Below are positions 1 through 8,129 of a stretch of DNA of 42,353 nt, in pieces. The stretch is taken from the NCBI GenBank assembly GCA_045627385.1, contig JAZQNO010000006.1, forward strand, positions 1 through 42,353, given 5' to 3'. The position numbers and the translations under genes were made by a program. The notes beneath the pieces were generated by a model. The model had not been told where the DNA came from and made no database searches. It saw nothing but the letters and a program-made list of their open reading frames with translations. The DNA comes from UBA1757 sp045627385. GTDB taxonomy: Bacteria; Bacteroidota; Bacteroidia; Bacteroidales; UBA1402. Within the stretch, counting starts at the first letter, position 1. Each line of letters begins with the position of its first letter.

Positions 1-956
1 GCCGAGACATTCTCAATTTTGTGATAGGCCTGATAGAGCGCAGGTCGGATAAGGTCCGTCATACCGGCGTCCAATATCACAAAACTGCGGGATGTTCCTT
101 CTTTTACATACAAGACTTTGGAAATCAAGCTTCCGCATTGAGCCACGACACTGCGTCCCGGTTCGATGTGCAATGTCTGCCCCGGACGCAGTCGCAACAT
201 GCCGCGGACGGTTTTCAGATATTCGTCGAAGGCCGGAACAGGCGCCTCGTCGGGATGGTGGTAATCCACGCCCAGGCCGCCACCCACATTGATATGGGCC
301 AGACAGATATGACGACGTTCCAAGAAGTCCTGAATTTCATTGACACGGGCGCACAGACCGGCGAAATTGTCCATTTCCAGAATTTGGCTGCCGATGTGGA
401 AATGAAGTCCCTGCAACGAAATGTTCGGCAAGCTGAGCGCCAGGTCCACGACACGGTCCAAATCGTCCATGGCAATGCCGAACTTGTTTTCCTTCAAGCC
501 GGTCGTGATATACTGATGCGTACTGGCCTGCACATTGGGATTGACCCGTAAGGCAATGTGCGCCACCCGGTTCTTGGCTTTGGCCAAATCGTTGATGACC
601 TGCAGTTCGGGAATCGACTCCACATTGAAACAGAAAATGCCGGCATCGAGCGCCAGGTTGATTTCCCAATCGGCCTTTCCCACTCCGGCAAAGACAATGC
701 GGGAAGCCGGAAAACCGGTTGCCAAAGCAGCACGGATTTCTCCCCCGCTCACGCAATCCGCTCCAAAACCGTATTGCGATATCTGCGACAAGACGCGAGG
801 ATTGGAATTGGCCTTGAGCGCATAATGCACATTCACGCGCCATTTCTTCGAAGCCGCCTCCAGCGTGTCCAAGGTCCGACGCAGGACGTTAAAATCGTAA
901 TAATAGAAAGGAGTCTGCAACTGCTGCAGCGCATCCAGAGGAAATGTGCCGTTCAT
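1..956 (-). CDS. lysA: Diaminopimelate decarboxylase, 3' part beyond window
   Basis: PLP-dependent decarboxylation of meso-diaminopimelate to L-lysine, the last step of lysine synthesis, in the cytosol. About 318 codons are visible from the ATG at 956; the frame stays open to the window edge, so the C-terminal part is missing. Visible family motifs are HYALKAN with the PLP Schiff-base Lys48, HFHIGSQ, the glycine-rich GGGLGVDY phosphate-binding loop and EPGRS. These are the signatures of the fold III decarboxylase group, and the best fit is LysA rather than ornithine/arginine decarboxylase because lysC lies directly upstream. The start follows the lysC stop by 14 bases, so the two are probably cotranscribed. 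The frame was read by hand from the sequence. Confidence 0.93.
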   Translation of the reverse strand, partial: MNGTFPLDALQQLQTPFYYYDFNVLRRTLDTLEAASKKWRVNVHYALKANSNPRVLSQISQYGFGADCVSGGEIRAALATGFPASRIVFAGVGKADWEINLALDAGIFCFNVESIPELQVINDLAKAKNRVAHIALRVNPNVQASTHQYITTGLKENKFGIAMDDLDRVVDLALSLPNISLQGLHFHIGSQILEMDNFAGLCARVNEIQDFLERRHICLAHINVGGGLGVDYHHPDEAPVPAFDEYLKTVRGMLRLRPGQTLHIEPGRSVVAQCGSLISKVLYVKEGTSRSFVILDAGMTDLIRPALYQAYHKIENVS

Positions 957-970
957 CGCCGTCTTTTCAG

Positions 971-2281
971 TTAAAACAGATGACGGCTCAACGATTGGAG
1001 AGTGCGCACCTTGTCTTCCTTCTTGACCAGCAGGGAAATGTTGTAGTTGCTGCCACCGTAGGAAATCATACGGACAGGAATGTCGCGAACGGCATCCACA
1101 ACGCGGGTTTCAAATCCGATGTTGTCCCATTCCATATCGCCGACCACGCAGACGATGACCATGTCGGTATCGACGGTGACCGTGCCGATTTTCTTGAGTT
1201 CGTCGAGAATCTCGCTCAGATGTCGGTTGTCATCGATGGTCATGGAAATGCCCACCTCAGAGGTACATACCATATCGATCGGAGTCTGATAGCTCTCGAA
1301 GATTTCGAAGACACGACGCAGGAAACCGTAGGCCAGCAGCATCCGGCCCGACTTGATCTTGATGGCCGTGATGTTCTCTTTGGCGGCGACAGCCTTGATC
1401 TTGTGCTTTTCGGTCGAATTGGAAATGAGCGTTCCGGGAGCCTCGGGCTGCATGGTGTTGAGCAGACGCACCGGAATCTGCGCCAGTTTTGCCGGCAGGA
1501 TGCAAGTCGGATGCAGAATCTTGGCGCCGAAATAAGCCAGCTCGGCAGCTTCGTCGAAACTCAGGAAATTGACCGAAACGGTATTGTCCACAATGCGCGG
1601 ATCGTTGTTGTGCATGCCGTCGATGTCGGTCCAGATCTGAATTTCATCGGCCTGGATGGCGGCTCCCAGCAGAGAAGCGGTATAGTCGCTGCCGCCACGG
1701 GTCAGATTGTCGATTTCCCCATAGGCGTTCAGACAGATAAAGCCCTGCGTGATATAGAGGTCGGCGTCTGCGTTGTCGGCCATCAGACGGAGCACGTTTT
1801 CCTTGATGTAAGCGGTGTCAGGTTCGGCGTTCTTGTCGATGCGCATGAATTCGAGAGCCGGCAGCAGGCAGGCGTTCAGGCCCAGTTCGCGAAGATAAAG
1901 GCTGAACAGGACGGTCGAAAGCAGTTCACCTTGGGCCACAATGGCCTTTTCCTCGAAAAGGGTGAACAGGCCGCTGGTGAAATGGCGGATATATCCGAAA
2001 ACCGACTTGATATGTTCGATGGCCGGCTGACGGAACTCGTCTTTCGAATAGAGTTCCTGGCAGACACCCATATATTTCTGTTCCAACTGATTGATGACCT
2101 CATTGGCACCGTCTGCATTCTTCTTGTAAAGATAGGCGGCAATTTCGACCAGGCTGTTGGTCGTGCCCGACATGGCCGACAAGACGACCAGTTTCTTGTT
2201 TCCATCGTTGATAAGGGAAGCGACATGCTTCATGCGCTGTGCGGAGCCCACCGAGGTTCCGCCGAATTTCATTACTTTCAT
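971..2281 (-). CDS. lysC: Aspartate kinase (monofunctional)
   Basis: Phosphorylates L-aspartate with ATP, the committed step towards lysine, diaminopimelate, threonine and methionine. The 436-residue protein starts with the kinase motif KFGGTSVGS (residues 5-13), has QGE at 117-119, GGSDYTA at 197-203 and WTDIDG at 217-222. The C-terminal 130 residues contain two ACT-type regulatory segments (about 305-370 and 375-436), so feedback inhibition by an end-product amino acid is likely. No homoserine dehydrogenase domain is fused. It sits between the FtsE-like ATPase gene (17 bases upstream) and lysA (14 bases downstream) in one leftward operon. Confidence 0.95.
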   Translation of the reverse strand: MKVMKFGGTSVGSAQRMKHVASLINDGNKKLVVLSAMSGTTNSLVEIAAYLYKKNADGANEVINQLEQKYMGVCQELYSKDEFRQPAIEHIKSVFGYIRHFTSGLFTLFEEKAIVAQGELLSTVLFSLYLRELGLNACLLPALEFMRIDKNAEPDTAYIKENVLRLMADNADADLYITQGFICLNAYGEIDNLTRGGSDYTASLLGAAIQADEIQIWTDIDGMHNNDPRIVDNTVSVNFLSFDEAAELAYFGAKILHPTCILPAKLAQIPVRLLNTMQPEAPGTLISNSTEKHKIKAVAAKENITAIKIKSGRMLLAYGFLRRVFEIFESYQTPIDMVCTSEVGISMTIDDNRHLSEILDELKKIGTVTVDTDMVIVCVVGDMEWDNIGFETRVVDAVRDIPVRMISYGGSNYNISLLVKKEDKVRTLQSLSRHLF

Positions 2282-2298
2282 TGTATGAATCTTATTCT

Positions 2299-2997
2299 TT
2301 ATGAGTCAATTGAACAAAGATGGCCATTTTCACAACGCAACACGCGTCCGGGATAGGATTCCAGAAACGAAAGGTTGTGGGTGGTCATGATGACCGTCGT
2401 GCCGGTCTGCTGGATCTCGTGAAGAAGCCTGACGATGGCGTCTCCCGTCTCCACATCGAGATTGCCGGTCGGTTCGTCGGCCAGAATGATTTCGGGGCTG
2501 TTGAGCAGCGCGCGGGCGATGACCATACGCTGCTGCTCGCCGCCGGAGAGTTCGTGAGGCATTTTGTAGGCCTTGTTGGGCATGCCCACCTGTTCGAGGA
2601 CTTCTTCGATGCGCTGCCCGACGGCAGCCTTGTCCTTCCATCCTGTCGCTTTCAGCACAAACTTCAGGTTGTCGTTGATGCTTCTGTCCGTCAGCAGTTT
2701 GAAGTCTTGGAAGACGACGCCCAACTGACGTCGGAGGGCCAGAAGCTGCGTCTGCTTCATTCCGAAAAGGTCCTTGTCGAAGATGCAGGCGTTGGCCTCG
2801 GCGCTGGCCATGTCGCGACGGCGGAGAGGCACCTCGCCGTACATAGTCTTGAGCAGGGTGCTTTTGCCCGATCCCACCTTGCCGATGAGATAGACGAATT
2901 CGCCCTTCCGGATATCGAAACTGACATCCTTCAGCACCACATAGTCTTCGATGCAGACATCAACCTGCTTGTACGAAATCAGGACAGGATTTTCCAT
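2299..2997 (-). CDS. ftsE: FtsE-like ABC ATPase
   Basis: A 232-residue ABC ATPase of the FtsE/LolD class. It has Walker A GKVGSGKST (39-47), Q-loop VFQDFKLL (94-101), signature LSGGEQQR (150-157), Walker B with LADEPTGNLD (172-181) and the switch histidine in TTHN. FtsE works with the membrane protein FtsX to control peptidoglycan hydrolases at division. No ftsX or other permease gene is adjacent, so the partner must be encoded elsewhere. The assignment as FtsE rather than LolD or MacB-type ATPase rests on size and on the VFQDFKLL-type Q-loop and is fairly but not fully secure. The gene starts one base after hisIE ends and is part of the his-lys operon. Confidence 0.85.
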   Translation of the reverse strand: MENPVLISYKQVDVCIEDYVVLKDVSFDIRKGEFVYLIGKVGSGKSTLLKTMYGEVPLRRRDMASAEANACIFDKDLFGMKQTQLLALRRQLGVVFQDFKLLTDRSINDNLKFVLKATGWKDKAAVGQRIEEVLEQVGMPNKAYKMPHELSGGEQQRMVIARALLNSPEIILADEPTGNLDVETGDAIVRLLHEIQQTGTTVIMTTHNLSFLESYPGRVLRCENGHLCSIDS

Positions 2998-2998
2998 A

Positions 2999-3643
2999 TC
3001 ATTTATGACGTTTTTTCAGTTCACGTCCGAGGTCTTCCAGACGATAGCCCTTCGAAGTGAGCAGGACAATCAGGTGATAGAGCAAATCGGAAGCTTCGTA
3101 GAGGAAACGCTCGTCATTGCCGTCGACCGCTTCGATGACCGTCTCGACAGCTTCTTCGCCCACTTTCTGAGCCATACGGTTGACACCGTCGCGGAACAGC
3201 GAAGTGGTATAGGAACCTTCGGGCATTTCGCGGAAACGGCCGTCGATGAAATCCTGCAGATAGCGCAGGAATTCGAAATCGCCCAGCTGTTCGGCCTTGT
3301 CGTGGTCCACCTTTCCGGTAGCCTGATGCAAGGTCTCGTTGGTTTCGTTGAAACAGGTATCCCAACCTTCGTGGCAAACCGGTCCGACAGGATTGGCCTT
3401 GATGAGCAGCGTATCGTGGTCGCAGTCTTCGAGAATGGAAACGACTTTAAGCAGATTTCCGCTGGTTTCACCTTTGGTCCACAAGCACTTGCGCGTGCGG
3501 CTGTAGAAAGTGACCAGACCGGTCTGCTGCGTTTTGGCAAAGGCTTCTTCGTTCATGAAACCCAGCATCAGCACACGCTGGCTGGCATTGTCTTGTACAA
3601 TGGCGGGGACAAGCCCGCCCATCTTTTCAAAATCTAAGTTCAT
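2999..3643 (-). CDS. hisI: Bifunctional phosphoribosyl-AMP cyclohydrolase / phosphoribosyl-ATP pyrophosphatase
   Basis: HisIE fusion of 214 residues carrying out steps 2 and 3 of histidine synthesis. The N-terminal PRA-CH domain (about 1-110) has LWTKGETSGN at 54-63 and the zinc-site cysteines C74, C90 and C97. The C-terminal PRA-PH domain (about 120-214) has the acidic helix motif KVGEEAVE (160-167) and the SYTTSLF segment before it. Spacing to hisF is 3 bases, so translation is probably coupled. Fusion of HisI and HisE is common in Bacteroidota. Confidence 0.96.
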   Translation of the reverse strand: MNLDFEKMGGLVPAIVQDNASQRVLMLGFMNEEAFAKTQQTGLVTFYSRTRKCLWTKGETSGNLLKVVSILEDCDHDTLLIKANPVGPVCHEGWDTCFNETNETLHQATGKVDHDKAEQLGDFEFLRYLQDFIDGRFREMPEGSYTTSLFRDGVNRMAQKVGEEAVETVIEAVDGNDERFLYEASDLLYHLIVLLTSKGYRLEDLGRELKKRHK

Positions 3644-3646
3644 ATC

Positions 3647-4405
3647 TTATTGTCTGACAACGATATTTTGCGATTGCAAATATCGCTTTAATTCTGGAAT
3701 TCCTATCTCTGAAAAATGAAAAACACTGGCAGCCAGGGCCGCATCGGCATGACCGAGCATGAAAGCGTCTCGGAAATGTTCCATCGTTCCGGCGCCGCCC
3801 GAGGCGATGACCGGAATGTCGAGACGGTCCGACAGCATGGCCAGCGCCTCGTTGGCGAAGCCCTGCTTGACGCCGTCGTGGTCCATGCTCGTGAACAGGA
3901 TTTCTCCGGCGCCGCGATCCTGTCCCTCAAGAGCCCATTCCAGCAGTTCGCGACCCACCGGGACGCGTCCGCCGTTGATATAGCACTGCCAACGTCCGTC
4001 CTGTTCGAGATGGGCATCAATGGCCAGCACGCACATCTGCGAGCCAAAATTATGGGCTATATCGTTGATAAGCTGAGGATTGCGGATGGCAGCCGAATTG
4101 ACGGACGCCTTATCGGCGCCGGCATTGAGCAGGCGTTCGATGTCGTGTATGTCGTGGATGCCGCCGCCGACCGTGAAGGGAATACTGATGCGTTCGGCCA
4201 CCCGACGGACGATGTCCGTAAAGGTATGGCGGCCTTCATAAGATGCTGTAATGTCGAGGTAGACCAATTCGTCGGCCCCCTGCAGACTGTAGGCTTCGCC
4301 CAGTTCGACAGGGTCTCCGGCCGAACGCAGCCCGACGAAATTGACGCCTTTGACCGTTTGTCCGTCCTTGACATCCAGGCAGGGAATGATTCGTTTGGCT
4401 AACAT
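3647..4405 (-). CDS. hisF: Imidazole glycerol phosphate synthase, cyclase subunit
   Basis: HisF, 252 residues, a (beta/alpha)8 barrel that uses ammonia from HisH to convert PRFAR into imidazole glycerol phosphate and AICAR. The two catalytic aspartates are in the expected places: Asp11 in CLDVKDG and Asp130 in AIDAHLEQDG. The phosphate-binding VGGGI is at 79-83. The start codon overlaps the end of hisA by 7 bases, which supports translational coupling. Its partner hisH is two genes upstream in the same operon. Confidence 0.97.
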   Translation of the reverse strand: MLAKRIIPCLDVKDGQTVKGVNFVGLRSAGDPVELGEAYSLQGADELVYLDITASYEGRHTFTDIVRRVAERISIPFTVGGGIHDIHDIERLLNAGADKASVNSAAIRNPQLINDIAHNFGSQMCVLAIDAHLEQDGRWQCYINGGRVPVGRELLEWALEGQDRGAGEILFTSMDHDGVKQGFANEALAMLSDRLDIPVIASGGAGTMEHFRDAFMLGHADAALAASVFHFSEIGIPELKRYLQSQNIVVRQ

Positions 4406-5118
4406 AAGAAAGGTCTTAAATCGGTTAATGGGATACGGCCTTCGTAAATGGCTTTTCCGAAAATGACGCCCGGAAGTCCGGCTTCGGCCAATGCCTCCAG
4501 ATCGGCCACAGACGACACGCCTCCGCTGGCAATCAGTTCCATGGAAGGGAAACGGGCCATCAGGTCGCGGTAAAGCGCCACGGCAGGTCCTTGGAGCATT
4601 CCGTCGCGGCTGATGTCGGTGCAGATGACCTTGCGGATGCCTTTGTCCAGATAGGAGGCCAGATAATCGGTCAGCGACATGGCCGTCGTCTCTTGCCAGC
4701 CGTTCACGGCAATCATGCCCTCACGCGCGTCAGCTCCCAGAATGATACGGTCGCTGCCGTATTTTCCCAGCCAGCGTGCGAAAATCTCCGGCTGATACAA
4801 GGCTATGCTGCCGCCGGTGACCATACGGGCCCCGCATTCGAAAGCGATGCGCAAATCCTCGTCCGATTTCAGGCCTCCGCCGAAATCCACGACCAGCGAA
4901 GTGCCCGACGCAATGGCCTCCAGCGTCTTCCAATTGACGATATGCTTTGCCTTGGCGCCATCGAGGTCGACCACGTGAAGACGCCGCACACCAGCATCTT
5001 CAAAAGCTTTGGCCACCTCAAGCGGCTGACGGCTGTAGACTGTCTTCTGGGCATAGTCGCCCTGGCTCAGTCTCACACAACTGCCGTTTATCAGGTCTAT
5101 GGCGGGAATGATTTCCAT
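4399..5118 (-). CDS. hisA: Phosphoribosylformimino-5-aminoimidazole carboxamide ribotide isomerase
   Basis: HisA, 239 residues, the Amadori-type isomerase that turns ProFAR into PRFAR, the substrate of HisF/HisH. It begins MEIIPAIDLINGSCVRL with the catalytic Asp8, has the phosphate loop FGGGLKS near residue 79 and a second catalytic Asp near 130 (GADAREG). Length is normal for the family. It lies 13 bases after hisH and overlaps hisF by 7 bases. Confidence 0.97.
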   Translation of the reverse strand: MEIIPAIDLINGSCVRLSQGDYAQKTVYSRQPLEVAKAFEDAGVRRLHVVDLDGAKAKHIVNWKTLEAIASGTSLVVDFGGGLKSDEDLRIAFECGARMVTGGSIALYQPEIFARWLGKYGSDRIILGADAREGMIAVNGWQETTAMSLTDYLASYLDKGIRKVICTDISRDGMLQGPAVALYRDLMARFPSMELIASGGVSSVADLEALAEAGLPGVIFGKAIYEGRIPLTDLRPFLC

Positions 5119-5131
5119 TGGTCGCGCTTAT

Positions 5132-5719
5132 TCAGAGTTCAAGGAAATTCTTCAGAATGAGTTCGCCGGTCCGGCTGCTCTTTTCGGGATGGAACTGCAC
5201 CGCATAGAAATTGTCGCGCTGCAAAGCGGCGCTGTACTCGGCGGCATAGACCGAACGGGCCACCGTGTCGGCACCGGTTTCGGCATAGAAACTGTGCACA
5301 TAATACACATAGGGCTCTTCGGGTAATCCCTTGAAAAGAGGCGACTGCATCTGCAGCAGCGTATTCCATCCCATCTGGGGTATCTTCATGCCGGAGACCT
5401 GGGGAAAACGGCGGACTTCATGGTCGAAAATGCCCAGACAGTCGACATCGCCTTCTTCGCTGTGACGGCACATCAGCTGCAAACCGATGCAAATGCCCAG
5501 CACGGGCTGCCGCAGGCTGCGGATCAGTTCGTCCAGGCGGTGTTCGCGCAGATAGGCCATGGTGGTGGAAGCCTCTCCCACCCCGGGAAATATCACTTTG
5601 TCGGCTGAACGGAGCGTTTGGGCGTCATCCGTGACGACAGGCTCGCAGCCCAGGCGGCGCAAGGCGTTCACCACAGAAATGACATTGCCGGCGTTATATT
5701 TGACGATGGCTGTTTTCAT
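5132..5719 (-). CDS. hisH: Imidazole glycerol phosphate synthase, glutamine amidotransferase subunit
   Basis: HisH, 195 residues, a class I glutaminase that supplies ammonia to HisF. The catalytic triad is visible: Cys77 in GICIGLQLM, His177 and Glu179 in QFHPEKSS. It is the first gene of the leftward run hisH-hisA-hisF-hisIE-ftsE-lysC-lysA. The early histidine genes (hisG, hisD, hisC, hisB) are not in the window directly upstream, so the histidine pathway is split in this genome or its neighbouring part has moved. A weak promoter match lies 30 bases before the start. Confidence 0.97.
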   Translation of the reverse strand: MKTAIVKYNAGNVISVVNALRRLGCEPVVTDDAQTLRSADKVIFPGVGEASTTMAYLREHRLDELIRSLRQPVLGICIGLQLMCRHSEEGDVDCLGIFDHEVRRFPQVSGMKIPQMGWNTLLQMQSPLFKGLPEEPYVYYVHSFYAETGADTVARSVYAAEYSAALQRDNFYAVQFHPEKSSRTGELILKNFLEL

Positions 5720-5748
5720 GCGCTTAAACAGTTTCTTTATTTAAGGCG

Positions 5749-5756
5749 CGAAGGTA
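5749..5756 (-). promoter_or_regulatory. Possible -7 box for the his-lys operon
   Basis: TACCTTCG on the minus strand differs in one base from the Bacteroidota consensus TAnnTTTG and lies 30 bases before the hisH start. No convincing -33 TTTG is seen at 19-21 bases upstream. Confidence 0.35.
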
Positions 5757-5761
5757 CGAAA

Positions 5762-6613
5762 TTATTCGCTTAGTTTTTCGCACTTTTCAGCCAGACGGCT
5801 CATTTTGGCCTGAGAAAGGCGGATTTCATCGAGCAGACGGGTGATGTCGGACAGGACGGCGGCCAGTTCGCAGCTGCCTGTCATAGCCGAACGGTCTCTG
5901 TCCTGCAGCCTGTATGTGTGGGTTCTATCCTCCCCGAGAAGACTCACCTGGAGCGGTTCATCGCGGTGCAGAAGTACGAAATCCAGCAAGCCGCCGGCCT
6001 TCTGTTCGTTGAAACGGACAATCTCGTAATGGACGTTTCCGTCCGAAAAACGGTAGTTGAGCGCGCCGTCGGCCTTGATTTCCTGAGTTTCGCAGAAACT
6101 GCCGTCGGGAGCCGTCACGCGCACACGGGTGTGCTTGACGGCCACATTGCCGCAGTAATAGCTGGTCAGGATCAGGCGGCCTTTTTCGTCGACCTTGGTC
6201 TGAAGATAGGTACGGTTGATGTTCTGTTCATGCAACTGACTGACATTCACATAGTAGCCCAGACTTTCGATTGGAGTGTTCTGTCGGAAGACAAAAGACT
6301 TCTGCTTTTCGGGAAATTCGCCTTGACGGACCTTGAGCAGACTGTCGCAATAGGCTCGGGTGCGTTCCTGTTCCATATACTCGATCCGGCACATCAAAGG
6401 AACCCCCTTCTTGATTTTGACATAATCATCCGGATAAAGGATCCGGATGCTGTCGACATAGAGTTTGGCCTGCTGGAACTGACAGAGCCCCATCGACTGA
6501 CGGGCCTTGTCGAGAAGTTCGTCCGTACGGTCCTGACGGCTGCAGGAGGCAGACAGTCCGGCCGCCAGCAGAAGCGACAGACAGATCAGCGGATGGAATC
6601 GGTTGACAGACAT
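5762..6613 (-). CDS. Lipoprotein of unknown function
   Basis: A 283-residue protein with a lipoprotein signal peptide: basic start, hydrophobic stretch and lipobox LSASC with Cys24 as the lipid-attachment residue. After it comes a helical part (about 28-100) with spaced Ala/Leu positions that could be a short TPR-like region (KARQSMGLCQFQQAKLYVDS), a central part rich in beta strands (about 105-230), and a C-terminal helix from about 240 to 283 with coiled-coil character. I do not recognise a named family. It is transcribed away from cca copy 1. It is separated from hisH by about 40 bases and could partly read into the his operon. Confidence 0.8.
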   Translation of the reverse strand: MSVNRFHPLICLSLLLAAGLSASCSRQDRTDELLDKARQSMGLCQFQQAKLYVDSIRILYPDDYVKIKKGVPLMCRIEYMEQERTRAYCDSLLKVRQGEFPEKQKSFVFRQNTPIESLGYYVNVSQLHEQNINRTYLQTKVDEKGRLILTSYYCGNVAVKHTRVRVTAPDGSFCETQEIKADGALNYRFSDGNVHYEIVRFNEQKAGGLLDFVLLHRDEPLQVSLLGEDRTHTYRLQDRDRSAMTGSCELAAVLSDITRLLDEIRLSQAKMSRLAEKCEKLSE

Positions 6614-6631
6614 AGGCTTGTTAAATCACCG

Positions 6632-6639
6632 CAAAAATA
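6632..6639 (-). promoter_or_regulatory. -7 box for the lipoprotein gene
   Basis: TATTTTTG on the minus strand matches TAnnTTTG exactly and lies 18 bases before the ATG at 6613. No -33 TTTG at the usual spacing is visible. Confidence 0.45.
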
Positions 6640-6661
6640 TGCCTTTGACGCAAAATTTGTA

Positions 6662-6669
6662 TACTTTTG
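6662..6669 (+). promoter_or_regulatory. -7 box for cca copy 1
   Basis: TACTTTTG matches TAnnTTTG exactly. It is only 8 bases before the TTG that opens the longest frame and 23 bases before the GTG at 6693, which favours the GTG as the real start. It faces away from the lipoprotein promoter 22 bases to the left. Confidence 0.5.
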
Positions 6670-6692
6670 TGTTCTAATTGAAGTTGCAGATT

Positions 6693-8129
6693 GTGAATTT
6701 TCGTGAAAGACTTATATCGCCCATCTTCAAGACACTCAGCCAGGCGGCTGAAGAACTGGGCGTGGACGCATACGTGGTCGGAGGATTTGTCCGGGATATT
6801 TTTCTCAACCGGAACTCCGACGACATCGATGTCGTCTGTGTCGGCAAAGGCATCGAAATGGCCGAAATGACCGCTCAAAAACTAGGAAAGAGTTGCCATG
6901 TGGCTGTCTATCGCAATTTCGGCACCGCCCAAATCAAATATCGCCAGACAGAAATCGAATTTGTCGGAGCCCGCAGAGAATCCTATCAGCGAGGTTCCCG
7001 AAAGCCCATTGTCGAAGACGGCACGCTCGAAGACGACCAGTTGCGCCGCGACTTCACCGTCAACGCCATGGCGCTCAGTCTGAACAAAGCCACATTCGGC
7101 GATCTGGTCGACCCTTTCAACGGACGCGAAGACATCGAGCGCCGCATTTTGCGCACGCCCACCGACCCCGCCGTCACCTTCAGCGACGATCCGCTGCGGA
7201 TGATGCGGGCCATCCGTTTCGCCACCACCCTCCAGTTCCACATCCATCCCGTCACCTTCAACGCCATCTACGCCAACCGCGAACGCATGTCGATCGTGTC
7301 GGCCGAGCGGATTGCCGAAGAAATGAACAAAATGATGATGGGACCGGTTCCCTCGAAAGGCTTCCAATTGATGGACGAGACCGGCCTGCTGTCGATCATA
7401 CTGCCCGAGCTGGCCGCTTTGAAAGGCGTCGAGACCAAAGACGGACGAGGCCACAAGGACAATTTCTACCATACGATGGCCGTGCTGGACAAGGTGGCCA
7501 GCCTCAGCGACGACCTGTATCTGAGATGGGCCGCCCTCTTCCACGACATCGCCAAACCCGTCTGCAAACGGTGGGACAACCGTCTGGGATGGACCTTCCA
7601 CAACCACAACTTCATCGGAGAGAAGATGATACCGCGCATTTTCCGCCGCTTGAAACTTCCCATGAACGAAAAGATGAAGTTTGTCCAGAAAATGGTGTCG
7701 CTCCATATGCGCCCCATCGCACTGGTAGAAGAGACCGTCACCGATTCGGCCGTCCGCCGGCTGCTTTTCGACGCCGGAGACGACATCGAATCGCTGATGA
7801 TTCTCTGCGAAGCCGACATCACCTCCCGCAATCCAGACAAAGTGCGCCGTTTCATGGCCAATTACGAACTGGTCCGGCAGAAGATGATCGACCTGGAAGA
7901 ACGTGACCGCATCCGCAACATGCAGCCTCCCATCACGGGCGACATCATCATGGAAGTGTTCGACCTCACGCCCTGCCATCTGATCGGCGACATCAAATCG
8001 GCCATCAAAGACGCCATTCTCGACGGAGACATTCCCAACGAATACGCTCCGGCCTACGAAATGATGCTCCGTTTGGGCGAAGAGGCCGGGCTCAAGCCCG
8101 TCAAAGACCTCAGCCAAGCGGCCGACTAA
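6693..8129 (+). CDS. cca: CCA-adding tRNA nucleotidyltransferase, copy 1
   Basis: Adds or repairs the CCA end of tRNAs (or acts as a poly(A) polymerase-type relative). From the GTG at 6693 the protein has 478 residues. The nucleotidyltransferase head has GGFVRD followed by the metal-binding DDID (about residues 30-46), then RRDFTVNA and SDDPLRMMRAIRFA typical of the class II CCA/PAP neck. A C-terminal HD phosphohydrolase domain has LRWAALFHDIAKP near residue 280. An in-frame TTG at 6678 is possible, but it lies too close to the promoter box, and the GTG start aligns better with copy 2 (31705). The gene ends in a 4-base tail-to-tail overlap with sprA. A second, diverged, full-length copy in the same window is odd for a normally single-copy gene. 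Confidence 0.92.
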   Translation: MNFRERLISPIFKTLSQAAEELGVDAYVVGGFVRDIFLNRNSDDIDVVCVGKGIEMAEMTAQKLGKSCHVAVYRNFGTAQIKYRQTEIEFVGARRESYQRGSRKPIVEDGTLEDDQLRRDFTVNAMALSLNKATFGDLVDPFNGREDIERRILRTPTDPAVTFSDDPLRMMRAIRFATTLQFHIHPVTFNAIYANRERMSIVSAERIAEEMNKMMMGPVPSKGFQLMDETGLLSIILPELAALKGVETKDGRGHKDNFYHTMAVLDKVASLSDDLYLRWAALFHDIAKPVCKRWDNRLGWTFHNHNFIGEKMIPRIFRRLKLPMNEKMKFVQKMVSLHMRPIALVEETVTDSAVRRLLFDAGDDIESLMILCEADITSRNPDKVRRFMANYELVRQKMIDLEERDRIRNMQPPITGDIIMEVFDLTPCHLIGDIKSAIKDAILDGDIPNEYAPAYEMMLRLGEEAGLKPVKDLSQAAD

